Under the pieces are notes generated by a model, which was given only the letters and a program-made list of their open reading frames with translations, did not search any database and was not told the origin of the DNA. From Chromera velia (Eukaryota > Sar > Chromeraceae), in NCBI GenBank assembly GCA_018398765.1, contig JAHBMJ010001593.1:1-28637 (forward strand): a stretch of DNA of 28,637 nt. Reading direction: 5' to 3'. A program made the translations under genes and the position numbers. Every line of letters begins with the position of its first letter. Position 1 is the first letter of the stretch. Shown here in pieces: positions 10,051-20,794 of the stretch.

Positions 10051-10065
10051 GCCCAGATGAAGGTT

Positions 10066-10850
10066 TGATATAGGTTATATAATTGTAGCTAGAGTTGCAG
10101 ATAGATTCTGTTTTTTTTAATGAATCATGCAATCAATCTGCCCTTAAAACCATATATAGTAGTGAAGTTAACAATTGAACTTAAGTTGAAAGTAGACTAG
10201 CACCTAGATAATATGACTAAATTTATACATTAAACACTTAACAACAGTTGCATACGCAACACTTTAAATGGGTATTAAAACACTAAACAAATCTTCGGAT
10301 TATCTTCTATCACATCACAAATCAAAACAATATGCAGTTCAACTTACAGCAATTGTTTAACCCCTAGGTTAAATTTAACCCTCCAATTAACAGACTCGGA
10401 AAAACAAAGTTTTCATAAATGTTTGCTAAAAATTTTAATTGTTATTGTTTTTTTCAATATTAATTACCTAGAATATTATAGTCATTGTTACCCTTAACAA
10501 ACATGCCAGCAAACATGAGTTACATGACATCTAGCATGGCATTTACATTAATCTCCTATGTGGTGTTCCATAATTTATAGTGGTATTGACAGTAATGCAG
10601 ACAGACTTGTTGTGTTGAATGTGCTCGATCGAAATCGAACTTGAATGATTCAGGCCTAGATTCAGGCCCTCGTCACAACATGCAATCGTTCAGATGGAAG
10701 GGGGATCCATCAGTTGCGAAAAAAGAGTAATTAAGGCTTGAGGAGTCGATTACCCAATTTGACTGTGTCTAAAATTTTTGTTGAGATCCATGTGTGTGAT
10801 GATAAAGTCACGCAATTTGTCTGGCTACACGTTGCAACATTGATTGTCTT
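10066..10850. other. AT-rich island, no gene seen
   Basis: The base composition changes sharply from the GC-balanced, pyrimidine-rich flank to AT-rich DNA (about 10066-10660), with TTAATT, AAATTTTTAA-like words and no open frame of note. The right end returns to normal composition. It may be part of an older transposable element into which the LINE inserted, or a scaffold/origin-like region; neither can be shown by reading alone. Confidence 0.5.
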
Positions 10851-11338
10851 TTTTGTTTGATCGACCGACCGACCAAGTGCTGTCAGACAGACAGCCAAAT
10901 CGACTAATCATACAGCAATGCGATTGCACGGCAGCAGAAGAGAAGCGCATGTGCCACCTCTGAGTGCAACGTGTGCCTGTTCTTCTCTTCTGCTCTGTTC
11001 TTTTCTGTCCCACTGAAAGACATCCCCCCTTTCTCCCTTCCCTTTTCGATCTGTCCCCCCCTCCCTTTGTGCCTTTAAGTCCAACCCTTAATTGTGAATT
11101 CCACCCCATCCCTTCCTTCCCATGCCCCCCAACAAGGAGAAAAAATTCCCTCCAACGGCTTTCTACCATCAAACCTCTTTCTTGTGTTCCTCCTCTCCCC
11201 CCCCTTTTTGTCTTCCCGTCTGGATCCTTTGACTTTTTCTTCCTTCAAGTGTCTTATTTCCCTCCTCGAGTCAGACAGTCAGTCAGAGAGATAAATAGAA
11301 AAACGAATAAATAAAAGCCTTCCCCCAATCAATCCCCC
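10851..11338. other. Intergenic sequence, 3' flank of the calpain gene
   Basis: C/T-rich sequence with (GACC)n-like and CCTTCC words. The calpain stop codon (minus strand) is at 11339-11341, so its 3' UTR should lie in the right part of this stretch. No other coding potential is supported. Confidence 0.45.
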
Positions 11339-14300
11339 CTACCCCCCCTTGCCCACAACCAATGAGTCCAACTTGATCACTTCCACAGGGTTGTCAGAGA
11401 TCACGTGCAACTCCCAGGAGCCCACCGCGGCCTCCCGCAAAGACGAACTCACGCAGACCATCACCGGACCGAGGTGCGGCTGGATCGTCAAGAGAGTCAT
11501 CGTTACCACTTTCTGCACAATCAAACAGCGAAGAGAAACAAACCCACAGAAAAACAACGATGATGGGATGATCACCCAGAGTTCACAAAAACGCGAAAAG
11601 AGAAGCTGACGAATACCTGTCAAACAAAGAAAACGTTTTTGTTGGAGCGCCCAAAACGCATTCTCAACATCAACAGATTGTTCAGAATTCCGTGTCAGGT
11701 TCCCATCCACAAAATGAAGCACAAAAGTACGCATACAGGAAGAGAGACGAACAGAAAGGAGACATGCTGACCTACCCTCTGCGTGAAAATCAACTTCCCT
11801 TCAACGGGCGAAAGACTCACCGTCAAATTCAACAAAATTTTCCCATATCCAGTCGTCATCTTTCAAACAGAAAAACCACCCACCCTCTCCGTATACAAAA
11901 CTGCCGGAACATATAAAAAATAAATATGAAAGAATGCAGGATAAAAGTCCACTCACCCTTTCTGTATAGAGGTTGGCTGCGGCAGTTGACGTCGTCCTGC
12001 CGTCATCGCTCAATCCCCCTTCCAAGTCGGACTTGTGGAACGCTCTCAGCTCCTTTGCGCTTCTCACAGACCGCACCTTGTCCATCACCGCTGTACGGGA
12101 GAGGCCTTGCCAAGAAGGCGCACTGGGCCTGCCCCCCGCCTCCCTCTGCCCGTCCCTTGAGGGGACGTCATTGGAGGGAAATCTGTACGTGATCACTGAA
12201 GGGGTCGCATCGACAGGAAGAAGTTCCTTCACCACCAGGCGGAGAGAGACCTGCAGGCCGAAGGGCAGAAAGACCGTCATGAAGAAAACGTGTCTTTATT
12301 CGCAACAGAGAATCAGACAGACAAGCAGATGGATCGACATACAAAATCAAATGGTTTCTCAAAAGTCAGACAGACAGAAGCAAAAACAGGCATTCACAAC
12401 ACCTCACACAAGTGTCACTGCTTTCGTATCCACGACTCACAGACCGACGGAAAAACAGCATACACACAGACACAGACAGACATTTAGGCGGCAAAGAGAC
12501 AGACCTGCGTTGTTGTCGACGCGAGCAGCACAGCCCTTCCATCAAAGCTCTGGGAGGGCGGCTGGCCGCTCACGTGTTTCTTCACCACGTGCCGCATCGG
12601 CGAAGGGGGCGGGCACGCGTGAGGGTACGGCATGGGTTCCAGCACAGGGGCCTGTGTGCACGACGAGTGAACGCACATCTGGAAGTCTCCCACCTCCCCC
12701 ACCCGGAAAGTTGACGCCACAAGGACGTAAGGTCCGGGCTGCATTTCATTTCAAGAGTGTATGGTTGCATGTGGGTAGGTCTATGGTTTCAGATAAGTGT
12801 GTGTACACATGTATGCACGCTCGCAACACGAATGCACGTACCGGTGTCATGTGTTGGCTTCTGCGTGCAGTCAAGACAGAAAAAACAACCAGGCCACAAA
12901 GATGCACCAGCGAATACCCACTCCAGTGAGCCGGGTAGCGATGAAAAAGATGTGCGAAGACAAAAAAGCGAAGGAAGATGGGGAGACAGAGACAGAGAGA
13001 ACAAAGATTATGCTGAAAAACATGCAGTGAAAGCTCTGCCACACAGAGAGACAGAGAGAGAGATGAGGCGACGCTTTTAGCGGTTGCGGGTACGACAAAG
13101 GTCGAAGGGCCGTGTTGACCATAAACAGGAAGGGAGAGAGTGCTCGGCAAACACATGGAGGAAAACACAAGAAAGAAAAGAAATCGACAAACAAGGAAGC
13201 AAGCAAACAAACCAACAAACAGCCGGAAGGAATTCTCCCGTGCCCTCCCCAACGGACCTCCAGAGTCTGCCGGAGAGTACAGCACCCCGCTCTGTAGGGA
13301 CCCGAGGAGAGGGCCTTCCCTGTCCTCAAAGTTCTCGGAGTGGCAAACGAGCCCTTGAATACTCTCACGTTCACCGAGTGCTCCTGCAATCCAACATCCG
13401 TCCGTCCATCCGTGTTTATGATCGACTTCTCAATATTCATGCATGCGCTCACAGCATCGAAAAGGCTCACATCCATCAACGCTGCAGCAAAATCCGGAAA
13501 AAGAACTGGAAACACGACGCAAGCGGTGCAACCAAACAAGAAGCCCGTCTACGCTTTTGTTTGTTGTCTACAGGAACGACAGGGTCTTCGAAGGAGTCTG
13601 GGCCGAAGAATAAAAGTCATTACAGAGGTGCACGTGAAATGTTTGATGATATCTGAGCATGAACGTAGGAAGGATTCTCCCCGGACCCCCCTCGAATGAT
13701 CCGACTGACCAGAGGGCACTCGAGGAAAATGAGGACGTCTGCCCTCTCAGGCAGCACCAGTCTGAAGTGCGGGTTCTTGAAATACTCCCACAGATCGTTC
13801 GAGCACCCCCCCGCTGTGGAGTCCTCCCACTTTCCCATGAGATACCGTGACTGTTTCGCCCATGCAGACGGGACTGCAGGGGGCAGCTCTCTCAGCACGG
13901 TGTGCAGATGAGAGAAGACCTTCAACGTGAAAGAGAATTCATCCTGCAAGAAGAGGGAAGGGAAGGGAAGAAAAGGATACAAAACAGAATCACATAACAT
14001 GCACCATTGCGCCAACAGATAAAAGGAGAAGAGGGAAGAAAAGGATACAAAACAGAATCACACAACATGCACCATTGCGCCAACAGACAAAAAGCCAAGT
14101 GATATCTCTGTCGCTGATGGCAGAAAAGGCGTAAAAAGTCAAAAAGGAAAGTTGGATTGAGATGCTTGTTAGAATACAGCTCTTCTATCCGACAATAAAT
14201 CGATGCATCGATTCCGTCAGGAATTTTCTCTTCCCTCCACCCCATCGGGTCCTTCCGCCAAGTCACTCACATCCCTTTAGACAGATTGCAAAGTTCGTGT

Positions 14301-17300
14301 CCATTGTCTTATGTCTCAACGAGAAGACAAGCCAACAGAGTGGGTCAAGCAACAACTCCTCTGCGTAGAAAAGAGACAAACACACAATGGATCCAGAGAG
14401 CACACGGCAGGCATCCCTTTTCGTAACCTTCCCCCCCCCCCGTTCGATCTGCCCCCCTACCTTCTGGCTGTACTGTGAGACGACGAGCACAAAGTCCAAA
14501 GTCTTCAGCGCTTCCTCCCCTTCTCCCAGTGCCTTCAACTTCACCAGCGTGCACTCTCCATTCGAATAGACGCCCTGCTTCGCCGGAGGGGGGGGACACG
14601 AGACACGCTCAGACCCCTCGTGGATGTGCACTGCCAAGTACTTGAGGGCAAGGTCCCTCTTCCTCTCCCTCACATGCCTAGAGAGAAGAATCCACAAGTC
14701 TACAGGGTTCTTCATGAATTCCTTTATTTGAGGGTCGTTCATGTTCACTGGGGGCAGGGGGGCAGCAACGGATTGGCTCTTGAAGGGGGTCTTGGGGGTC
14801 TGTGCTGCTCTGGGTGTGGTGTTGCGGGAAGGCGGGCTGATTCGAAGATGGAACTGCGGGTTGAATGCTACCAGGTGACTGTCGTCAGCCAGGCAGGAGG
14901 CCTCGATAAATGCACTCCTCTCCCATCTGCACGCATACACACACATAATGTAAGGGAACGCAAAAATACACGAAGAACAGACGACAGAATACCCGCGCGC
15001 CTCTCCGATTGTAAAGACTATCAGAAAAACTCTGTTTTTCAGGGCCAGCAAAGAAGAAGAAGAAGAGGGAGACCTTCACTTGACACGAATCAAGCAGGCC
15101 GACGAGTGGCGTTTCAATTTGGCTCTCCGTCTGAAATCGTTTCCCTTTGCAACGCTCTGCTTCTCTCCGCTTCTGTCTGCCCGTACGTCTGCCTGTGCCC
15201 TCACTTCCCCCTCTCTCCCTCCTGCCCACCAACCAACCGACCAACCGTGAGTGTGCCTCTGCCTCGAAAGGAAAGCAGGTGGAATTCCAACAGATGTACA
15301 GGTGAGAGAACCATCTGATCACGTCCAGCCAGTCAATCCAGAAACAGCCGTTGTCTGTCTGGGACTGCAACCAAGTCAAAGAGACACACAAAGACGAAAA
15401 GGAGAGAGTGAATTCGGATCTGAATGGGAAGGCGCCACCAGAGTCAAAGAGTCATGCAGTCAGTGAGTCAGTCAGCAAGTCATCCCGAGCGCGCAAGGGC
15501 ACAAAGAAGACAGAAAATGAGGGAGTGAGAGGGGAGAACAAGGCCTTGCTTCAGTAGGACACGAATAAGCTGTGTGTAAGGGAGGGAGGAAGATTCGAGC
15601 CGCACGGACTCCTGTGGCGAAAAGGACCACTGCATCCTATCACCACCATCTAATCCCTACCACTAGAAGGTAAAATCATCCGTTTGACAGCGCGTTGACC
15701 GACCGAAAGCTTCTCTCCCTAAACACATCACCTGTCTGCACGTGAGGATACAACAACTAGCTAAACAAACAAACAGACAGACATACACTGCCCACCTGCA
15801 TCTCCGGATCGTAGTCGAGTGCCTTCCTCATCTCCTTCGTCCACCTTGGACTGTTCGGAGCCCACTCGCCCTTCCACCTCATCACGCCCCAGGGGTTCTT
15901 CACAAACAGGAGACGGTTGCCGTAGGCCTCGCTGCACCTGATGATGCTGTAGGCGTGGCGGGCGACGATGCCTGCAGGGAGGGACACGTGTCAGTCAATT
16001 CTTTCGTTCACCCATGCATCCACTGATTTATTCATTCATTCATTCATTCATTCACCTGTCTAGATAATGAAGTGAATTAAACTCAGTGGCCTCGTCTGCA
16101 AACGGGTGGGGGAAACGATCCGACCATGCCGGACCGGTCACAAGTGCAGGGAAACGTTCGGACTCAAAATGAGAAAACTGACAAAGATGGCACGTGAACA
16201 AACCAAGACAGAAGAACGATCACAAGAAGAACAGAAAGAAAGGGGCGAAGAAAATAATTGACTGAAAGAAAGAAAATGGTTGTCCACCCACCGTCCCACC
16301 CAGGTACCTGATGAAATCGAGACACCTTCAGGAAATTCCAGACCGCTCGGTGCTGCGTCTTCGATTTCCGAAGTTCCTAAGCACGCCACGCAGCGCCCGT
16401 CTCTCCAGCCGTTGAACAATTCCTTCCATGCGTCGGCCCACTTGGGCAACTGTTGGGTCGGAATGTCCGAGGGGGAGATCGCGGACCTGCATGCATGAAA
16501 GAGGGAAGGGAGGATAGATCGATCAGCCAGTCAGCCAGTCAGGAAAAAGTGAGGAGGTCATTACTACTTTCTTCTCGCTGTTGAAAAGTTTCTGCAAATA
16601 TTTTCATCAACAACCTGCGTGCGCATGTGGTCACCATCCTGCTGCTGCTGCTGCTGCAAGAGAGAGAGAGAGAGAGAGAGCAAACACTTGATCGATCAAG
16701 CCTGCATGCATGGACTATCAAGCGGCTTGCATGACGATACATGTGGGATGGATTGTCCATGCGGCAACATCGAGTTCGACATGAGGGTCCTAACCTTCAA
16801 TTCTGACGACAAAAGATGGATAAAGAAAGCCGTGGAATCGCTCCCCTTTCTCTAAAACAATATTCAGGACAAATGAGTTGACGGTTTCCCCTACCCACCA
16901 ACCAACCTTGGAGTCGGTTGTGTCCTCCCCTGTCCGAGAGCGTGCTGCCGGGCCTCCAGGAGTTCCGACTTGAAAGGAATCGTCTCGGGGATCCACCCAG
17001 TCAAATGGTACAGATCTGCTCCTGGATTGGAGCCCTGCAGGCAGGCAAACCCGGGGAAGGAAGGGAAAGGAAGACAGGCAAGGGAGGGAGGGCTGCACAG
17101 AGAGACGACAGGGGACGAAACGCAGGCTGGTAGGCCCTGTGGGGGGCTCCTTTTGCTTTGTTTCTTTCTTTCTTTCTTTCCTTCTTTCTTTCTTTCTTTC
17201 TTTCTTTCATTCATTCATTCATTCATTCTTTCTTTCATTCATTCATTCTTTCTTTCTTTTTCTGTCTTTCTTTTTTTCTTTCTTTCTTTCTTTCTTTCAT

Positions 17301-19929
17301 TCATTCATTCTTTCTTTCTTTCTTTCTTTTTCTTTCTTTCTTTTTTTCTTTCTTTTTTTTTTTCTTTTTTCTTTCTTCTTTCTTTCTTTCTTTCTTTCGT
17401 TCTTTCTTTCTCTTCGGTTCTTCTCCAGACACAGATACAGACAATACCCACTCACTCCCATATGAAAGAAGCGAATCAAATTCTTTGCGCACGTAGAGAG
17501 ACCCCCTGACGCTATACTACCGTCAAAAAGTACTCATTCATCAATCGGCAATCAATCAACCAACCCACGCAACCCCCCACCTGCATAAAGTAGCTCCCCC
17601 CCATCAGTTTGACGAAGGCCTTCTCGAGGAAGGTCACCCACATCTCCCGCTTGTTCCCTGAGTGTGCCGCCAGAATGCGACCGTCTTTTCTGCAGGCAGG
17701 AAGGAAGGAAACGCGTTGATCAAATGAGGAGAACGAAATGACGGTTTGACCGCTGCCCGACCACATGAGGTCCTAAAAGAAAACAGGATTGTTTTGTCTG
17801 TTGAATGCTTTACCATTCGCTAAAATGTCTCTCTCAACATTTCCCCGAGAGTTGGCACACAAGATCAACCCCAGTGCCTCTCCGTCTGTCTGCCTGCACG
17901 GAACGTATTGATTTCCCACGACGTTCCTCTTCCACCCATGCACCCACGTAAACATAGAAACAGAAAACCAAGTGAGTGAAGAAACGAACAAGTAAACAAA
18001 CAGCCATTCACCCACCTGCAGGGAACATAATCGTCCACCATCACCTTCCTGGGCACTCCATTGAAGAACAGTCTACAGGCGTACATCCCGTTCTGGTTGA
18101 CTACGGGCATAATGCGGTTCCTGTCCTTCACGTGATGGGACTGGGGGTACATGATACCTGAGAGAACCGGAAGTTTTGTCTGCAGAGGGCAGGGGAGAGG
18201 GAGGAACAGGTACAGGAAAGATTTTCTTTCTAGCCTTGGGAAGCTGAGCGGCTGAAAAAGAGAAACGGGCGACGGACGGCGAGCAAGAAATGAAACGAGA
18301 GAACGAGGCGAGATGTGACGACGGGATTGAAAGACAAAACCGGGAGAGATGTCTCGTGACATGTGAATGCAAAAGCGGGAGCAGAGAGTCAAAAGGAAAT
18401 GTGGTACCGCGCTGTATGCACGCTTTTCTCCTTCCTTCCTTCCTTCCGTCCGTCTTTCCTTCCTTCCTTCCGTCCGTCTTTCCTTCCTTCCTTCCTTCCT
18501 TCCTTCGGTCCGTCTTTCCTTCCTTCCTTCCTTCCTTCCCTCCCCACCCCCCCAACCGTTCCCTATCTGTCTTTTCCCCTCTAGTTTTTGTTCTCCTTCC
18601 CCCACAATCGACGTTCTTTTCGAAATCGAGCTCTGGATCCAGCCTTGCTGCTCTGCCGTTCTGCCTCGTCTGACTGACTTTATTTTCGAACTCGCAGAGC
18701 ACAGCCAATGAGGATAGGAAGGAACAATCCCCCACGAACCCCTGTCTGATCGATTGACTGGAGGGGAGGTCGAGGATCACCATCGGGTCAGAATTCACCT
18801 CGTGAAACCGTTTCCACCTGTGAAACTTCTGGTTCTGCTTCACACTCAAGGCAACGAAACCGTCCGGATCCGTCCATCGTCGCGTCTCCCTGCTGCTGGC
18901 AGGAGGACGCAAATTCTCCTCAATGGGAGACAGATGGGGGTTCGCACGGATATCCGCGGGTGCGTGGGGGCCGCTGCTGGCAGTAGCAGTCGATGAAGGG
19001 GGAAGGCCTCCACTTTCAATGGCTGCTTTTAGTTGTGTGAGCTTCTCCTCCATCTCCGTAATCACACGGGGTGGCAGAGGGCGGCCACACCAGAAGTTTT
19101 CCTTCACGTCCTCATCCCCCTCATTCCACGGCAACATCACATACCGACCCACCACAGAGGATTCCAAGAGAATCTCTGAAATAGTCTGGCTACGTCGGAG
19201 ATGAGAGGGCAGAATCGCGTTCTGCCCCTTCAGAAGGTCGTTCCTGTTGGTGGCAGGCGACATGTTATAAGCAAGTGCAAGGGACAAAGCCTCTTCAAAG
19301 TCGTACCCTGCATGTTTGAGGGCATACAGTGCCTCTGGCTGGGTACAATGGGCGAGTTGAGTGAGTTTGACCGCCATTGCTTGTAACTCCTTCTCGGGCG
19401 GTTTCGGTCTCGGTGCTACTGCTGTGGAAGGAAGGGCCGAGCTACTGGAGGGACCTTGTCCCGGCTTCACCGGGGACAGGTACATGTGAGGGTCTGCCGC
19501 ATTCGCCCCCACCTTCTCCACAGTCAATGAGTTGAAGACGTCTACCCTCCCTGCAGCTTTCATTGGCGAAAGTTCTTTGTTGAACGGAGGACCCGCCTCG
19601 GCATCCCGGGAGCCGGGGGCTGGGCGGACGTCTGCGGAACGCACGGAGCTCCCGGAAGGACTTCCATTGGCTCCAGAGGGCACCGCTAGGTTCTGTGCGG
19701 AAGGGTCGCTGCCCTGCCTGCTGGCTCTCCCACCCACCCCGTCCTGCAAGCCCTGGGTTGGAATCCTGGGCCCTAGGCCGGGGCCCCCAGTTGGTCGGGG
19801 TTGCACTGCAGAGGTCTTCACATCCACGTACTTCTCTGCCACTCTGGATTCGGGACCGTTGGAAGACGACTGCTTGGGTGGTTGGCCTTTCTTCTTGCTT
19901 TCGTCCTGCGCTGAGCAACACTGGCCCAT
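11339..19929 (-). CDS. Calpain-7-like cysteine protease with N-terminal acylation motif and UBA-like domain (14 exons)
   Basis: Exons (minus strand): 19929-18679, 18179-18016, 17689-17581, 17034-16907, 16486-16308, 15971-15796, 15364-15246, 14926-14461, 13943-13710, 13383-13258, 12738-12505, 12250-11957, 11859-11776, 11512-11339. All junctions keep phase and give about 1245 residues. The start is the ATG of MGQCCSA, a classic N-myristoylation plus palmitoylation signal; an upstream in-frame Met at 20073 lacks it. Residues about 180-222 look like a UBA-like three-helix domain. The CysPc protease core has all three catalytic residues: Cys402 (FVGDCSFL), His616 (ARHAYSII) and Asn636 (VKNPWG), plus MGG and DLYHLTGWIPE. 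GDCS, where most calpains have GDCW, is typical of the CAPN7/PalB branch. Two C2-like beta-sandwich domains follow (about 745-985, with WILLSRH and GKWEDSTAGGCSN; about 1000-1245). Probable role: membrane-tethered intracellular protease. The weakest junction is intron 12, whose acceptor is GAAAG. Confidence 0.93.
13965..14095. repeat. 68-base tandem duplication in calpain intron 8
   Basis: AAAACAGAATCACATAACAT at 13981 recurs with one change 68 bases later, together with GCACCATTGCGCCAACAGA. The two units are nearly identical, so the duplication is recent. It lies wholly inside the intron at 13944-14460. Confidence 0.9.
16029..16053. repeat. (ATTC)n microsatellite in calpain intron 5
   Basis: Six ATTC units within the intron at 15972-16307. 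This is simple-sequence DNA without coding meaning. Confidence 0.9.
16639..16680. repeat. (CTG)6 plus (AG)n microsatellites in calpain intron 4
   Basis: Six CTG units are followed directly by a run of about eleven AG units. Both lie within the intron at 16487-16906. Confidence 0.92.
17158..17412. repeat. (CTTT)n/(CATT)n microsatellite in calpain intron 3
   Basis: CTTT arrays alternate with short CATT arrays and T-runs over about 255 bases. It fills nearly half of the intron at 17035-17580. The long open frames through it (Ser/Phe-rich or Lys/Glu-rich) are products of the repeat. Confidence 0.96.
18421..18545. repeat. (CTTC)n/CCGTCCGTCTTT minisatellite in calpain intron 1
   Basis: Runs of CTTC are punctuated by CCGTCCGTCTTT or a close variant, giving a loose higher-order period of about 30-40 bases. 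The array lies in the intron at 18180-18678, and in the sense direction it reads as purine-rich GAAG. Confidence 0.95.
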
Positions 19930-20794
19930 ACGGAGGGTTAGGGGGATAGTACAGTCAAGACTTATGCTGGGTGAGGTGAGGAGAGAGAGCGCTGGACGGA
20001 TGCTTCGTCTGGCTTTTGCTTGCACTCCGTAGCAATCACAGAAGACAGAGAAGAACCCTCGATTGATGTCCATTCAGGCCAGTCATCACTCTCGTCCTGT
20101 GAGACTGTGCACTGTGCAGACTGGGAAGGCGGTCACGGGGTTGCATGCACGAATGTCTGGGGAGGCAGGTACAGCGTGCTGCTGTCTGGAAGTGTCTGGA
20201 AGCTCATGCAGTGGCTGCTTCGATCAAGATCTGTGTGTACGCGTATCTGTATCCCTAGGGCCGCTGGCTAGAGTATTCTTGCTATTTCTTGGTTTCACCA
20301 GAATTGTTCGAGAGAAACCGGAATTTGATCGGAATTTGTTGCAATGATTGACAAGAAAAATGTAAAAAAATGCTTGAAATTGCGAAATTTAACTTCTTTT
20401 TGCCAAACTGCTCCTTCACGATGACGCAAGGCGGCGGCGTGAACTCCGTGCGAGCGTCTCAACAAAAGTATCGTCAGCATTCGTCAGCCATGCAGTCAGA
20501 CTGAGTGTACGTTCGTGGAGACACGCTCAGAGAGAGACAGGCAATCCTCAGCACGGCATTCACACTCTATTGAACCTACCGAGACCTTGCAGAGAAGAGA
20601 AGTTGTGCAGTCTGACGACTGTCCTCCTTAGTTGACTTCGATCCGCAAATCCACTTCCATTGGTTCACTACAGAAGGAGAGAGACCAACCAGTTGGAGAC
20701 GGGCCCTTAACAGCAACACGTTCGTAAGAGCCCTGCAAGGTCTGAATAGACCGTAGCGGCGACCTTAGAGACAATAAAGAGACACATTGGCGCA
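19930..20794. promoter_or_regulatory. Divergent intergenic region between calpain and the CBM20-SGNH-DUF1796 gene
   Basis: These 865 bases separate start codons on opposite strands and should contain both 5' UTRs and a shared or back-to-back promoter. No TATA box or clear repeated operator is evident. An open frame extends the calpain exon upstream to 20073, but it lacks the acylation signal and any domain, so I treat it as untranslated. Confidence 0.5.

Larger units (their letters stand above)
6773..10065 (-). mobile_element. Degenerate, 5'-truncated non-LTR retrotransposon (LINE)
   Basis: Reading the minus strand from about 10065 down, the pieces follow the order of a LINE ORF2: a basic helical linker, reverse transcriptase motifs and a C-terminal tail. 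They lie in several frames broken by shifts and stops. Recognisable RT motifs are AFVDFTRAFDEV (9117-8926 piece), GGPSGSSLYSVYTHDLPEEL and FADDTTLL (8922-8176 piece). No endonuclease domain and no ORF1 are seen upstream; coding-like sequence stops near 10050, where AT-rich DNA begins. This fits the 5' truncation usual for LINE insertions. The 3' end is marked by a GC-rich inverted repeat (6847-6893) and a tetranucleotide tail (6773-6795). The clade cannot be assigned by eye. Confidence 0.85.

Noticed and set aside
17139..17509. Ser/Phe-rich and Lys/Glu-rich frames at 17139-17509
   Set aside because: Products of the CTTT/CATT microsatellite inside calpain intron 3.
18073..18678. Continuation of the first calpain frame past 18679
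   Set aside because: The reading turns into Lys/Glu/Gly repeat peptide from a CTTC array, and a phase-0 GTCAGT donor with a TGCAG acceptor at 18180 restores the calpain family sequence (GIMYPQ).
19927..20073. Upstream in-frame Met at 20073 as the calpain start
   Set aside because: The extra 48 residues show no domain, whereas the Met at 19929 begins a textbook acylation motif, MGQCCSA.
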